Assembly (NCBI RefSeq): GCF_030406905.1
Contig: NZ_CP129137.1
Span: forward strand, 2,297,001-2,361,000
Direction of reading: 5' to 3'
Length of the DNA stretch: 64,000 nucleotides
DNA from: Streptomyces sp. HUAS CB01
GTDB lineage: Bacteria; Actinomycetota; Actinomycetes; Streptomycetales; Streptomycetaceae
How positions within the stretch are numbered: position 1 is the stretch's first letter; the number at the start of each line of letters is the position of its first letter. Shown one piece after another: positions 25,419 through 34,729 of the stretch. The translations under genes and the position numbers were made by a program. The notes under the pieces are model-generated. The model was not told the DNA's origin, searched no databases, and was given only the letters and a program-made list of their open reading frames with translations.

Positions 25419-26344
25419 ACACCGGCGACGCACCCGGCCGCCACGACCCGCGCGAACACCCCGGCCGAACCGACCACCACGACTCACACGCGCACCCCGG
25501 CCGGCTCACGATCGCGTCCCGGAGCGCCCGGCCCGTCCGCCTCGGCCCCCGCGCCGTCACCGCCCTCGCCCTCATCAGCGCGATCGGGGTCGTCGCCTTC
25601 GGCTGGCCGCTGCTCGCCGACGGGGACGCCGCCGTCGCCGGCCACGCCCAGGACGCTCCCTGGCTGTTCGCCGCCCTGCTCCCCCTCCTCGTCGGTGTGG
25701 TGGTCGCCACCATCGCCGACGGCGGCATGGACGCGAAGGCCGTCGCCATGCTCGGGGTGCTCGCCGCGGTCGGTGCGGCGCTGCGGCCGCTCGGCGCGGG
25801 CACGGCGGGGCTGGAGCCGATGTTCTTCCTGATGGTGCTGAGCGGCCGGGTCCTGGGGCCGGGCTTCGGCTTCGTCCTCGGCTCGGTGACGATGTTCGCG
25901 TCCGCGCTGCTCACGGGCGGGGTCGGCCCGTGGATGCCGTTCCAGATGCTCTCCATGGGCTGGTTCACGATGGGCGCGGGCCTGCTGCCGGGCGCGGACC
26001 GGCTCAGGGGCCGTGCGGAGCTGCTGATGCTCGCGGGGTACGGTTTCGCCGCGGCGTTCGCGTACGGCACGGTCATGAACCTCTACGGCTGGACGCTCGT
26101 GACGGGCCTCGCCTCCGGCATCTCGTTCCGGGAGGGTGCGCCGGTGGCCGAGAACCTGGTCCGCTTCGGCGCGTACGTCCTCGCCACCTCCCTCGGCTGG
26201 GACCTGGGCCGGGCGGTCCTCACCGTCGTCCTGACCCTCGCGGTGGGCCCGACGCTGCTGAAGGCGCTCCGCCGGGCGACCCGGCGGGCCGCGTTCGAGG
26301 CCCAGGTCACATTCGACCCGGCCAAAACCTCCCCGGAGGGGTGA
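25415..26344 (+). CDS. ECF transporter S component, probably cobalamin-specific
   Basis: A 309-residue integral membrane protein with a 45-residue His/Arg-rich cytoplasmic N-terminus and about six to seven hydrophobic segments (for example ALALISAIGVVAFGWPLLA and LFAALLPLLVGVVVATIADG). The small-residue-rich block SGRVLGPGFGFVLGSVTMFA is typical of ECF substrate-binding subunits. The GTG start overlaps the ATPase stop. Specificity for cobalamin is inferred from the riboswitch; the layout recalls CbrT-type B12 importers. It ends the operon. Confidence 0.85.
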   Translation: MNTGDAPGRHDPREHPGRTDHHDSHAHPGRLTIASRSARPVRLGPRAVTALALISAIGVVAFGWPLLADGDAAVAGHAQDAPWLFAALLPLLVGVVVATIADGGMDAKAVAMLGVLAAVGAALRPLGAGTAGLEPMFFLMVLSGRVLGPGFGFVLGSVTMFASALLTGGVGPWMPFQMLSMGWFTMGAGLLPGADRLRGRAELLMLAGYGFAAAFAYGTVMNLYGWTLVTGLASGISFREGAPVAENLVRFGAYVLATSLGWDLGRAVLTVVLTLAVGPTLLKALRRATRRAAFEAQVTFDPAKTSPEG

Positions 26345-26354
26345 GGCGGCCCAC

Positions 26355-26368
26355 AGGACTTTGGTCCC
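26355..26368. promoter_or_regulatory. DosR/DevR-like box 1
   Basis: AGGACTTTGGTCCC; on the other strand GGGACCAAAGTCCT, close to the DosR core GGGACTnnAGTCCC. It lies about 280 bp before the transglycosylase gene. Confidence 0.45.
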
Positions 26369-26458
26369 GGAACTATCGGCCTTCGTAGCCGTCGTCCGAG
26401 GACGCGGGTTCCCGGCCCACCACTCCCCACCTGCCCATAAACCGCATATGTCCGGTTT

Positions 26459-26472
26459 GGGACCTTCGGCCC
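26459..26472. promoter_or_regulatory. DosR/DevR-like box 2
   Basis: GGGACCTTCGGCCC, preceded by TTT, resembles the half-sites of DosR/OsdR boxes. An inverted repeat AAACCG...CGGTTT (26439-26458) lies directly upstream. The rest of 26345-26645 shows no gene. Confidence 0.45.
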
Positions 26473-26645
26473 TCGATGCCCCCTCTACGTCGTAACTACG
26501 GCGTGAGCCCGGTCACGGCACGGGGTCCCCGGGGCTGGCTACAACTGTTCCCGTCGCAAGGTGCAGCAGGGCCTGGAAGCCCGGCACACGAGCCCCGCTC
26601 GGCCCGCCCCTCGCGACCCGGTGTCCCCGAACGTTAGGTAAGCCC

Positions 26646-27047
26646 TTGTCCCGCTCGCTGATCACCCGCATCTCCACCCGCAGCAAGTCCCTCGCCGCCG
26701 GTACCGCCGTGCTTCTGGGTGCGGCCGGCGCGGTCATGGGGACGACGTCGACGGCCTCGGCCGCGACGCCGCAGGAGATCGCGAAGCAGATGATGCCCGC
26801 CGCGCAGTTCCAGTGCTTCGACAAGATCGTCTCGCACGAGTCGAACTGGGACCACACGGCCACCAACGCCTCCTCCGGCGCCTACGGCCTGGTCCAGGCC
26901 CTGCCGGGCGGCAAGATGTCCTCCGCCGGCGCCGACTGGAAGACCAACCCGAAGACCCAGATCAAGTGGGGTCTGGACTACATGAACGAGCGCTACGGCA
27001 GCCCGTGCGGCGCCTGGAACTTCTGGCAGGCCAACCACTGGTACTGA
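26646..27047 (+). CDS. Small secreted transglycosylase-like protein
   Basis: A 133-residue exported protein. A signal peptide (SLAAGTAVLLGAAGAVMG, cleavage after STASA) is followed by an SLT-like lysozyme fold: FDKIVSHESNWDHTATN holds the likely catalytic Glu, and SSGAYGLVQALPGGKM and GLDYMNERYG complete the pattern. Two Cys may form a disulfide. It probably cuts peptidoglycan glycan strands during growth or germination. The start is TTG at 26646, since no ATG or GTG keeps the signal peptide. The two DosR-like boxes upstream hint at control by hypoxia or dormancy. Confidence 0.82.
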   Translation: MSRSLITRISTRSKSLAAGTAVLLGAAGAVMGTTSTASAATPQEIAKQMMPAAQFQCFDKIVSHESNWDHTATNASSGAYGLVQALPGGKMSSAGADWKTNPKTQIKWGLDYMNERYGSPCGAWNFWQANHWY

Positions 27048-27094
27048 GCCGACCGGACGGCGGACGACGGACTGCCGCGCACAGCGGACCCGGG

Positions 27095-27127
27095 CCCCGG
27101 GCCGACGCACCACGCGTCGGCCCGGGG
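27095..27127 (+). terminator. Hairpin terminator
   Basis: CCCCGGGCCGACGC and GCGTCGGCCCGGGG pair perfectly over 14 bp around accac and are followed by tctt. It lies between the convergent transglycosylase and thiolase genes. Confidence 0.8.
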
Positions 27128-27183
27128 TCTTCGCCGTCCCCGTGGGACCCGGCCGTCCCGCCGGCCCACGACGCCCGGAGCGC

Positions 27184-28368
<1,185 letters not shown>

Positions 28369-28418
28369 TCAGCACCGGCGCGGGGTGTCCCGGTACCCCG
28401 CACGCAAGAACCGCAAGA

Positions 28419-28442
28419 AGAACTAGTACGCGTTCTAGTTCT
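28419..28442. promoter_or_regulatory. 24-bp near-perfect palindrome with KstR-like core
   Basis: AGAACTAG and CTAGTTCT flank a core so that 11 of 12 base pairs are symmetric. The inner TAGTACGCGTTCTA (28424-28437) differs from the KstR consensus at one defined base. It lies between fadA5 and cyp125. Confidence 0.6.
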
Positions 28443-28520
28443 CTAGCAGTCTTATGAGGGTTACCCCAGGTACGCAAGGCTCCTGCACGCAACAGTTCCC
28501 GCCACGAGTCTTGCCAGTTG

Positions 28521-28534
28521 TAGAACCCGTTACT
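28521..28534. promoter_or_regulatory. KstR-like site near cyp125
   Basis: TAGAACCCGTTACT keeps T..AAC..GTT and differs from the consensus only at the final base. It lies about 80 bp before the cyp125 start. Confidence 0.5.
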
Positions 28535-28549
28535 ACCTTGCGGGCAATT

Positions 28550-28564
28550 CTGATGGGTCGTCAG
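28550..28564. promoter_or_regulatory. Second sterol-gene palindrome, copy 4
   Basis: CTGATGGGTCGTCAG, extended to TTCTGA...TCAGAA, lies 50 bases before the cyp125 start and matches the palindrome at 8266 in its outer arms. Confidence 0.5.
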
Positions 28565-28614
28565 AACCTTGCAGCCGCCGCACAGCTGTCCAGCCGCGAG
28601 ACCTGGAGTTGCCG

Positions 28615-29868
28615 ATGCCGTGCCCCCATCTCCCCGAAGGGTTCGACGCCACCGACCCCGACCTGCTGCAGAGCCGTGTCCCCCTCCCCGAGTTCGCCCG
28701 GTTGCGGCAGACGGCTCCCGTCTGGTGGTGCCCGCAGCCACGCGGCGTCACCGGCTTCGACGACGAGGGCTACTGGGTGGTCACCCGGCACACGGACGTC
28801 AAGTACGTGTCCACCCGCCCCGAGTTGTACTCGTCCAGCGAGAACACCGCTGTCATCCGCTTCAACGAGCACATCAGCCGCGACCAGATCGAGGCGCAGC
28901 GGCTGATCATGCTCAACATGGACCCGCCCGAGCACACGCGGGTCCGGCAGATAGTCCAGCGCGGCTTCACCCCGCGCGCCGTACGCGGACTGGAGTCGGC
29001 GCTGCGGGACCGCGCCCGGCGGATCGTCGAGGAGGCGAGGGAGGCCGCCGGGGGCAGCGCGGACGGCAGCTTCGACTTCGTCACCCGGATCGCCGTCGAA
29101 CTCCCGCTGCAGGCCATCGCCGAACTCATCGGCGTACCGCAGGAGGACCGGGCGCGGATCTTCGACTGGTCGAACAAGATGGTGGCGTACGACGACCCGG
29201 AGTACGCGATCACGGAGGAGATCGGCGCCGAGGCCGCCATGGAGCTGATCGGCTACTCCATGAACCTGGCGGCCGCGCGCAAGGAGTGCCCGGCGAAGGA
29301 CATCGTCACCCAGCTCGTCGCCGCCGAGGGCGAAGGCAACCTCTCCTCCGACGAGTTCGGCTTCTTCGTGCTGCTGCTCGCGGTGGCGGGCAACGAGACG
29401 ACCCGCAACGCGATCAGCCACGGCATGCACGCCTTCCTCACCCACCCCGGCCAGTGGGAGCTCTACAAGCGGGAGCGGCCGGCGACCGCGGCCGAGGAGA
29501 TCGTCCGCTGGGCCACGCCCGTGGTCTCCTTCCAGCGGACGGCGACCCAGGACACCGAACTCGGCGGCCAGAAGATCAGGAAGGGCGACCGGGTGGGCCT
29601 CTTCTACTCCTCCGCGAACAACGACCCCGAGGTCTTCGAGAACCCGGGGACGTTCGACATCACCCGCGACCCCAACCCGCACCTCGGTTTCGGCGGCGGA
29701 GGCCCTCACTTCTGCCTCGGCAAGTCCCTGGCCATCCAGGAGATCGACCTCATCTTCAACGCCGTCGCCGACACCCTGCCGGACCTGCGCCTGGCCGGCG
29801 ACCCGCGCAGGCTGCGCGCCGCGTGGCTGAACGGGATCAAGGAACTCCGGGTGGGCGTCGGCGGCTGA
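28615..29868 (+). CDS. cyp125: Cytochrome P450 CYP125, steroid C26 monooxygenase
   Basis: A 417-residue P450 closely matching CYP125, which hydroxylates and further oxidises the terminal carbon of the sterol side chain. The I-helix is LAVAGNETTRNAI, the ExxR helix is AEEIVRW, and the haem loop is FGGGGPHFCLG with ligand C367. CYP125-like segments include LIMLNMDPPEHTRVR and VELPLQAIAELIGVPQEDR. The ATG at 28615 has TGGAG seven bases upstream. It diverges from fadA5 and likely takes electrons from the 3Fe-4S ferredoxin at 16591-16824. Confidence 0.92.
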   Translation: MPCPHLPEGFDATDPDLLQSRVPLPEFARLRQTAPVWWCPQPRGVTGFDDEGYWVVTRHTDVKYVSTRPELYSSSENTAVIRFNEHISRDQIEAQRLIMLNMDPPEHTRVRQIVQRGFTPRAVRGLESALRDRARRIVEEAREAAGGSADGSFDFVTRIAVELPLQAIAELIGVPQEDRARIFDWSNKMVAYDDPEYAITEEIGAEAAMELIGYSMNLAAARKECPAKDIVTQLVAAEGEGNLSSDEFGFFVLLLAVAGNETTRNAISHGMHAFLTHPGQWELYKRERPATAAEEIVRWATPVVSFQRTATQDTELGGQKIRKGDRVGLFYSSANNDPEVFENPGTFDITRDPNPHLGFGGGGPHFCLGKSLAIQEIDLIFNAVADTLPDLRLAGDPRRLRAAWLNGIKELRVGVGG

Positions 29869-29971
29869 CGCGCGAGGCCACCGGCCGGCGCAGGCGCGCG
29901 ACGCACGCGGTGAGCCCCACAGCCGCGAGGCGCGCAGACCGGTCGTCCTCCAGCCGGGGACGCACGCAGCC

Positions 29972-30015
29972 GTGGGAGGCGGGGTCCATCCCCTGCGCCC
30001 GCCCCCGCCTCCCAC
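29972..30015 (+). terminator. Hairpin terminator after cyp125
   Basis: GTGGGAGGCGGGG (29972-29984) and CCCCGCCTCCCAC (30003-30015) pair perfectly over 13 bp with an 18-base loop. The remaining 29869-30181 interval has no gene. Confidence 0.6.
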
Positions 30016-30181
30016 CCGGACCGCACGCCGGACACGGCCGGCCCGGCCCGGCCGGGTCCGGCCGGGTCCGCCCGAGTCGCCCTCCGGTTGCGGCGATCTT
30101 ATGATGGATGATCCCTGTATCAACCACTTCACCAAAGGGGCCGTTTCACCTCGTTCGCCGAGAAATCAGAGGTGGCTGCGG

Positions 30182-31405
30182 ATGATCCGTCTCAGAGTCG
30201 TGTCGGCGATCCTCGCCGCCCTGCTGCTCGTCGCCACGGGCCTCTCCGGCGCACAGGCGCAGACCGTGCGCCCGGAATTCGATCCCGCCGTGACGGAGGC
30301 CCTCGACAAGGCCGTCACCGACACCATGGCGAGAGCCGGGATCCCGGGTGTGATCGTCGGCGTCCGGGTCCCCGGCCGCGGCACGTACGAGAAGTCGTTC
30401 GGCGTGGCCGACAAGTCCTCCGGCACACCGATGAAGACCGATCTGCACATGCGGATCGGCAGCGTCACCAAGACCTTCACGGTCACGGGCCTGCTGCAAC
30501 TCGTCGACCAGGGCAGGGTCGGGCTGGACGATCCCGTCGGCAAGTACGTCGAGGGCGTCCCCGGCGGCAACCGGATCACCCTGCGCCAGCTCGCCGACAT
30601 GCGCAGCGGCCTGTTCAACTACACCGAGGACGACAAGTGGGAGAAGACCCTCGAGGCCGACCCCCAGCAGACGTTCACACCTCGGCAGTTGCTCGCGTAC
30701 GCGTTCGCGCACCCGCCGAACTTCCCGCCCGGCACCAAGTGGGAGTACAGCAACACGAACACGGTGCTGCTCGGGCTGGTGATCCAGGAGGTCACCGGAC
30801 AGCAGCTGGAGGACTACCTCCGGCAGCGCGTCTTCGCGCCACTGCGGCTCGACCGGACCTCGTTCCCGACGGACGACGCGATGCCAGAGCCCTACGCCCA
30901 CGGCTACACCGACTACACGAAGTCCGGCGCCACCACGGCCACTCCGTCCGGCGGCACGGTCGACGCCACCCACTGGAACCCGTCCTGGGCCTGGGCGGCC
31001 GGCGCCGTGATCTCCGACCTCGACGACCTGCACACCTGGTTGCCGGCCCTGGCCGACGGCCGGCTGCTCGACCCCGGCACGCAGAAGGAACGTCTGCGGT
31101 TCGGGCCGACGACGATCCCTCAAGTCCAGTACGGACTGGGCATCATGCGGGTGGGTGGCTGGATCGGTCACAACGGGGAGCTCCCCGGCTACGAGACGCT
31201 CGCCCTGCAACTGCCGTCCCAGCGGGCCACACTCGTGATCCTGGTCAACTCCGACACCGACCACCGCGGCCAGTCGCTGAGCACGATGCTCGGGCGCGCC
31301 GTCACCGAGGTGGTGACACCGCGCAACGTGTTCGACCTGCCGACCGCGCCCCAGTCCGAGAAGAGCAGCCCGCCCCCGTCACGGACACCGTCACCGACGT
31401 CCTAG
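30182..31405 (+). CDS. Secreted serine hydrolase, beta-lactamase/DD-peptidase family
   Basis: A 407-residue exported enzyme with a signal peptide (about 1-26, ending GAQAQ). Catalytic motifs are SVTK (S94, K97), YSN in KWEYSNTNTV and HNG in GWIGHNGELPG, matching class C beta-lactamase and R61-like DD-carboxypeptidase enzymes. It ends in a Ser/Pro-rich tail that could span the wall. Substrates may be D-Ala-D-Ala peptides or esters. The ATG at 30182 is preceded by GAGGTGG. Its stop overlaps the convergent gene by 15 bp. Confidence 0.85.
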   Translation: MIRLRVVSAILAALLLVATGLSGAQAQTVRPEFDPAVTEALDKAVTDTMARAGIPGVIVGVRVPGRGTYEKSFGVADKSSGTPMKTDLHMRIGSVTKTFTVTGLLQLVDQGRVGLDDPVGKYVEGVPGGNRITLRQLADMRSGLFNYTEDDKWEKTLEADPQQTFTPRQLLAYAFAHPPNFPPGTKWEYSNTNTVLLGLVIQEVTGQQLEDYLRQRVFAPLRLDRTSFPTDDAMPEPYAHGYTDYTKSGATTATPSGGTVDATHWNPSWAWAAGAVISDLDDLHTWLPALADGRLLDPGTQKERLRFGPTTIPQVQYGLGIMRVGGWIGHNGELPGYETLALQLPSQRATLVILVNSDTDHRGQSLSTMLGRAVTEVVTPRNVFDLPTAPQSEKSSPPPSRTPSPTS

Positions 31406-32032
31406 CGTGCGCGCGCGTCGCGCACGCAGGGCGACGACCGTCCCGGCGGCACCGGCCAGCAGCAGCCCGCCGGCCACCAGCGGGGCCGCGGGCGGGCCGG
31501 ACGCGGACGGCCGGGCGCTCGCGGACGGCCCGGCACTTGTGGCGGCGGCCCTGGAGGGTGCCGGGCTCGTGGCAGCCGTGGTGGGCTCGACGGCGCCGGG
31601 TGCGGCGGAGACGCCGGGCCCGGCGCCGGCCGGCGGGGTGGACGGCGACGCCGGGGTCCCCGGGGAGACGGTGACCTCCTCCTCGTCACGGCCGAGCCCG
31701 GGATGTCCGGCCTCCACGGTGATCCTCCAGCGGCCGGGCGGCAGTGCCTCGGCGGTGTTCCAGCCGGTCCTCGTGGCGGGGTCGCGGACCAGCCTCCAGG
31801 GGCCGGCGGTCCGCCCGTCGGCGGCGACCGCGTTCACGGTCGCGGCCACCCGACCGTCGACGGGGTCGTTGTCGTTCTCCCAGACGACGGTCGTCCGCAC
31901 CCGGCCGAAGTCGTGTCCGGTGATCTCCACCTTCAGCGTGTCCCCATGGGCCCGGGCGTCGGTGGCGGCGGTCAGGGCGAAGGCGGGTCCGGCCAGGGCG
32001 GCGGCGATGACGGCACGAACGGTTCGGTGCAT
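31391..32032 (-). CDS. Exported protein with C-terminal membrane anchor
   Basis: A 213-residue protein. It has a signal peptide (VIAAALAGPAFALTA, cleavage near DARA-HG), a beta-sandwich-like domain of about 95 residues (DTLKVEITGHDFGRVRTTVV, WRITVEAGHPGLG), a Ser/Pro/Thr/Ala-rich stalk of about 60 residues and a C-terminal helix PLVAGGLLLAGAAGTVVALRA with an Arg tail. The layout is that of a wall-spanning surface protein. No family is recognised. It follows the metalloprotease gene on the same strand by 103 bp. Confidence 0.7.
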   Translation of the reverse strand: MHRTVRAVIAAALAGPAFALTAATDARAHGDTLKVEITGHDFGRVRTTVVWENDNDPVDGRVAATVNAVAADGRTAGPWRLVRDPATRTGWNTAEALPPGRWRITVEAGHPGLGRDEEEVTVSPGTPASPSTPPAGAGPGVSAAPGAVEPTTAATSPAPSRAAATSAGPSASARPSASGPPAAPLVAGGLLLAGAAGTVVALRARRARTLGRR

Positions 32033-32135
32033 GGCGATGGGCTCCAGGGTGCGGGCGGCGGGGCGGGACGAGGGCGGCCGGCGGGCACACGTGCCCACCG
32101 GCCGCAACTCGGTCGTGCGGGACGGCCGGGAAGGC

Positions 32136-34211
32136 TCAGGACGCCTTCTGGACCGTCCACACCTGCGCCGGCGCACCGGTGGCGTGCTGGAGCTCGATCA
32201 GCCACGACCCGTAGTACGGGCGGTTGCTGACACCGAGGACGTAGCCGCTGTCGCCGGCGGAGACGGTCACCCCGCCGCCGCTGCCCGTGATCCGCCACCG
32301 CTGGGCCGCGATGTCCCGGCAGGGCTGCTGCGCGACCCACATCCCCGGGCCGGGAGTGCCGCCGGCCTGGAGGCACTTGCCCGAGACGGCGGACCGGATG
32401 CGGCTGTGGCCGGCGCCGGCGGTGTCGAAGTACCACTGCTGCTGGGCGTACCCGGTGCGCTGCGAACCGACGAGGACCGTGTTGTCCGCGCTGTGCCCGC
32501 CCCAGATCTCGGCGGCCGTTCCGGTGGCGCCGTTGGTGAGCAGCCGGCGCGTGCCGGGCGTCGGGGTCGTCCCCCCGCCACCGCCGCCGGTGGTGGTGCG
32601 GAACGCGGTCGCCCTGCCGCGCCCGCTGTCCCGGCCGGAGGCGTCCCGCACCGACACGGACACGGTGTAGTCGGTGCCGGGCCTCAGGTTGTAGAGCCGG
32701 GCGCTGGTCGTCTGCACCCAGCCGAGCGGCTGGTCGCCGAGGAAGATCTGGTACCAGGCCGCCCCGTTCACCGCCGGCCAGCTCGCGACGGCGGAGTCGG
32801 GCGCGATCTGTCCGACGGTGACGGCCGGTCCGGTGCCGGAGCCGTTCGTGGGAGCCGGGGTCGGTGTCGGCCGGGGCGTGGGGGTGGTCGGGCCCGGGTT
32901 CGGGGTGGTGCCGGTGGCGGCGCGCATCAGGAACTGGCTGTCCGCGATGTTCCAGTGCGTGGCCAGATAGCTGCCCGGCCGGGGGTTGGTGTGGAAGTAG
33001 TCGTCGTGGTTGCAGTCCAGCCGGTTCTCGTACTTCCCGTCCTGGCAGATGCTGCGCATCTTCGGGTAGTACGGGCTGTCCGAGTAGCACATGACGTCCC
33101 ACTCGTCGGTGCAGTGCGCGCCGCGGGAGGTGTTGGGGGCGCTGTTGTTCACGGCGCCCAGGTTGTGGCCGAGTTCGTGCGCGGCCGTGTGGCCGCCCCA
33201 GCAGCCGGTGTCGGTACGGCCGTAGGAGGGGCCGAAGTTGCTGAGGTTGTTCTGGCCGGGACGCTCGTCCCCGGCGAAGGTGCCGATGCCGCAGTAGACC
33301 TGCGCGTCCGCGAAGATCATGTACTTGCGGTCACGGCGGTCGAGGCCCTTCGCGGCGAGCGCCCTGTTGGTGGCGCTGAACTCGGCGAGCGCGGAGGCCG
33401 GGAGCTCGATGTTGAGCACGGTCGGGGTGCAGTCGGCGGCCGTCACGTACCGGATGTGCCGGACGCCACCGGTGTCCTTGGCGCTCTCCGAGTAGATGAG
33501 GTCGGCGTCGGCGGCCCACTTGCGGAACGACGCGAAGTACTGCGCGTACCGGTCGTTCCCGGGGGCGTGGACGTACACGACCTGGACCCGGTTGCCGCTG
33601 CTGCCGTCACCCTCGCACTGCACGGCCTGCCCGGCGGGCCCGTTCGCCGCGCCGGCCGTGGTCCCGGAACCCCCGGCGGCGGGCGGGCCGCCGGCCTTGC
33701 GGGCGGACGCGTCCAGCGCGGGGGTGGAGGTACGCGGCAGCTCGCCGCCGGAGGGCCTGGCGCCGCCGGTCCGTGTCGGGTCCTGGGCGGGGGCGGCCGT
33801 CCTCACCGCGGGCGGGGTGTCCTTCTTGATGTCGACGCCCTTCGGAGGGGCGTCGGGGCCGTGGGTGCAGTGACCGCTCGTCGTGCGGTACACCCCCGCG
33901 CACGGATCCCCCTCGGGCGCGGGCTTCAGCCCTTCGTAGACCAGACCCCGCTCCGGGTCGCTCCGGGGAACGTCCTCGATGGGCTCGGGTTCCTTCTCCC
34001 GGGCCGGCTCCTTGGCCGGTTCCGTGGCCACGGCCGCGTCGGCGCCGTTCTCCCCCTGGGCGAGCGGAAGCGGTCGTTCCGCGTTCGCGCCCTGCAGCGA
34101 CTCGTAGGCCACTCCCCCGATGACCGCCATCACGGCGACGGCGGCCGTGCCGAATATGAGCCGGCGGGATCTGTGGCGCTGGGGCTTCTCGAGTCTTCGA
34201 CGTCCGGGCAA
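32136..34211 (-). CDS. Secreted zinc metalloprotease with Fn3 and ricin-type lectin domains
   Basis: A 691-residue extracellular protein: an Arg-rich start, one membrane or signal helix (LIFGTAAVAVMAVIGGVAY), a long disordered region, a protease domain, a Pro/Thr linker, a fibronectin III domain (VGQIAPDSAVASWPAVNGAA) and a C-terminal ricin B-type trefoil (GKCLQAGG, QPCRDIAAQRWRI). The zinc site is AAHELGHNLGAVNNSAP with a Met-turn-like DVMCYSD. The third metal ligand may be the His in GAHCTDE. TTG at 34211 was chosen because GGAAGAGG lies upstream; the frame is open to 34310. The lectin suggests binding to glycans or wall. Confidence 0.8.
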   Translation of the reverse strand: MPGRRRLEKPQRHRSRRLIFGTAAVAVMAVIGGVAYESLQGANAERPLPLAQGENGADAAVATEPAKEPAREKEPEPIEDVPRSDPERGLVYEGLKPAPEGDPCAGVYRTTSGHCTHGPDAPPKGVDIKKDTPPAVRTAAPAQDPTRTGGARPSGGELPRTSTPALDASARKAGGPPAAGGSGTTAGAANGPAGQAVQCEGDGSSGNRVQVVYVHAPGNDRYAQYFASFRKWAADADLIYSESAKDTGGVRHIRYVTAADCTPTVLNIELPASALAEFSATNRALAAKGLDRRDRKYMIFADAQVYCGIGTFAGDERPGQNNLSNFGPSYGRTDTGCWGGHTAAHELGHNLGAVNNSAPNTSRGAHCTDEWDVMCYSDSPYYPKMRSICQDGKYENRLDCNHDDYFHTNPRPGSYLATHWNIADSQFLMRAATGTTPNPGPTTPTPRPTPTPAPTNGSGTGPAVTVGQIAPDSAVASWPAVNGAAWYQIFLGDQPLGWVQTTSARLYNLRPGTDYTVSVSVRDASGRDSGRGRATAFRTTTGGGGGGTTPTPGTRRLLTNGATGTAAEIWGGHSADNTVLVGSQRTGYAQQQWYFDTAGAGHSRIRSAVSGKCLQAGGTPGPGMWVAQQPCRDIAAQRWRITGSGGGVTVSAGDSGYVLGVSNRPYYGSWLIELQHATGAPAQVWTVQKAS

Positions 34212-34340
34212 TTCGTTCGCACCTCTTCCTTGGTCAGGGAACGGTGCGCGGATCTTGCCAGACGCAAAACGGGAACATTCATGGGCAAAGAGGGCCGGGA
34301 GTCCCGTCACTGGCCGTACGAAATTGATGAACCATCAAAA

Positions 34341-34357
34341 GACTTACGCTGTAAGTC
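34341..34357. promoter_or_regulatory. Palindromic operator-like site upstream of the metalloprotease
   Basis: GACTTACGCTGTAAGTC is a perfect 7-3-7 inverted repeat in a locally AT-richer stretch 130 bp before the metalloprotease start. Its shape is that of a TetR-family operator, but no such regulator is adjacent. The rest of 34212-34663 has no supported gene. Confidence 0.5.
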
Positions 34358-34663
34358 AGTTACACGCGTCAACCGCATGTGGTCCAGTCCTGTTCAGGAA
34401 TTTCGTGACCCAATCGAGATCCGCGTTGGGGTTTGCCTTGAGTGGGTTTCAATCCGCCGCTACACGAGGCGAGTTGGAGTGATCACGAACAGTGCGCCCC
34501 GGCCCCGGCGACGGGATGGGGATGCATCGGCGGACCGAGTGTCCGGTGGGCCGGCTCAAAGCCTCGTCAGGAACGCGGGTCGGTGCCCGACGGCAGGCGC
34601 CGCCGGGTCGTCATGGCTCAGACCGGAGCCCCGCGGACCGCCTTCCCCGGGGCGGGACGGACG

Positions 34664-34702
34664 GAAGCCCCCGAAGACCCTTGCCGGGTCTTCGGGGGCT
34701 TC
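34664..34702 (-). terminator. Strong hairpin terminator
   Basis: A perfect 17-bp stem, GAAGCCCCCGAAGACCC against GGGTCTTCGGGGGCTTC, with a five-base loop, 27 bp beyond the stop of the FG-GAP protein gene on the minus strand. Confidence 0.88.
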
Positions 34703-34729
34703 CTCGTGTCGACTACACGCCGCAGGCGC

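Noticed and set aside
26345..26645. ydaO/c-di-AMP riboswitch before the transglycosylase gene
   Set aside because: Streptomyces wall hydrolases often have one, but the conserved ydaO core was not found here; only the DosR-like boxes stood out.
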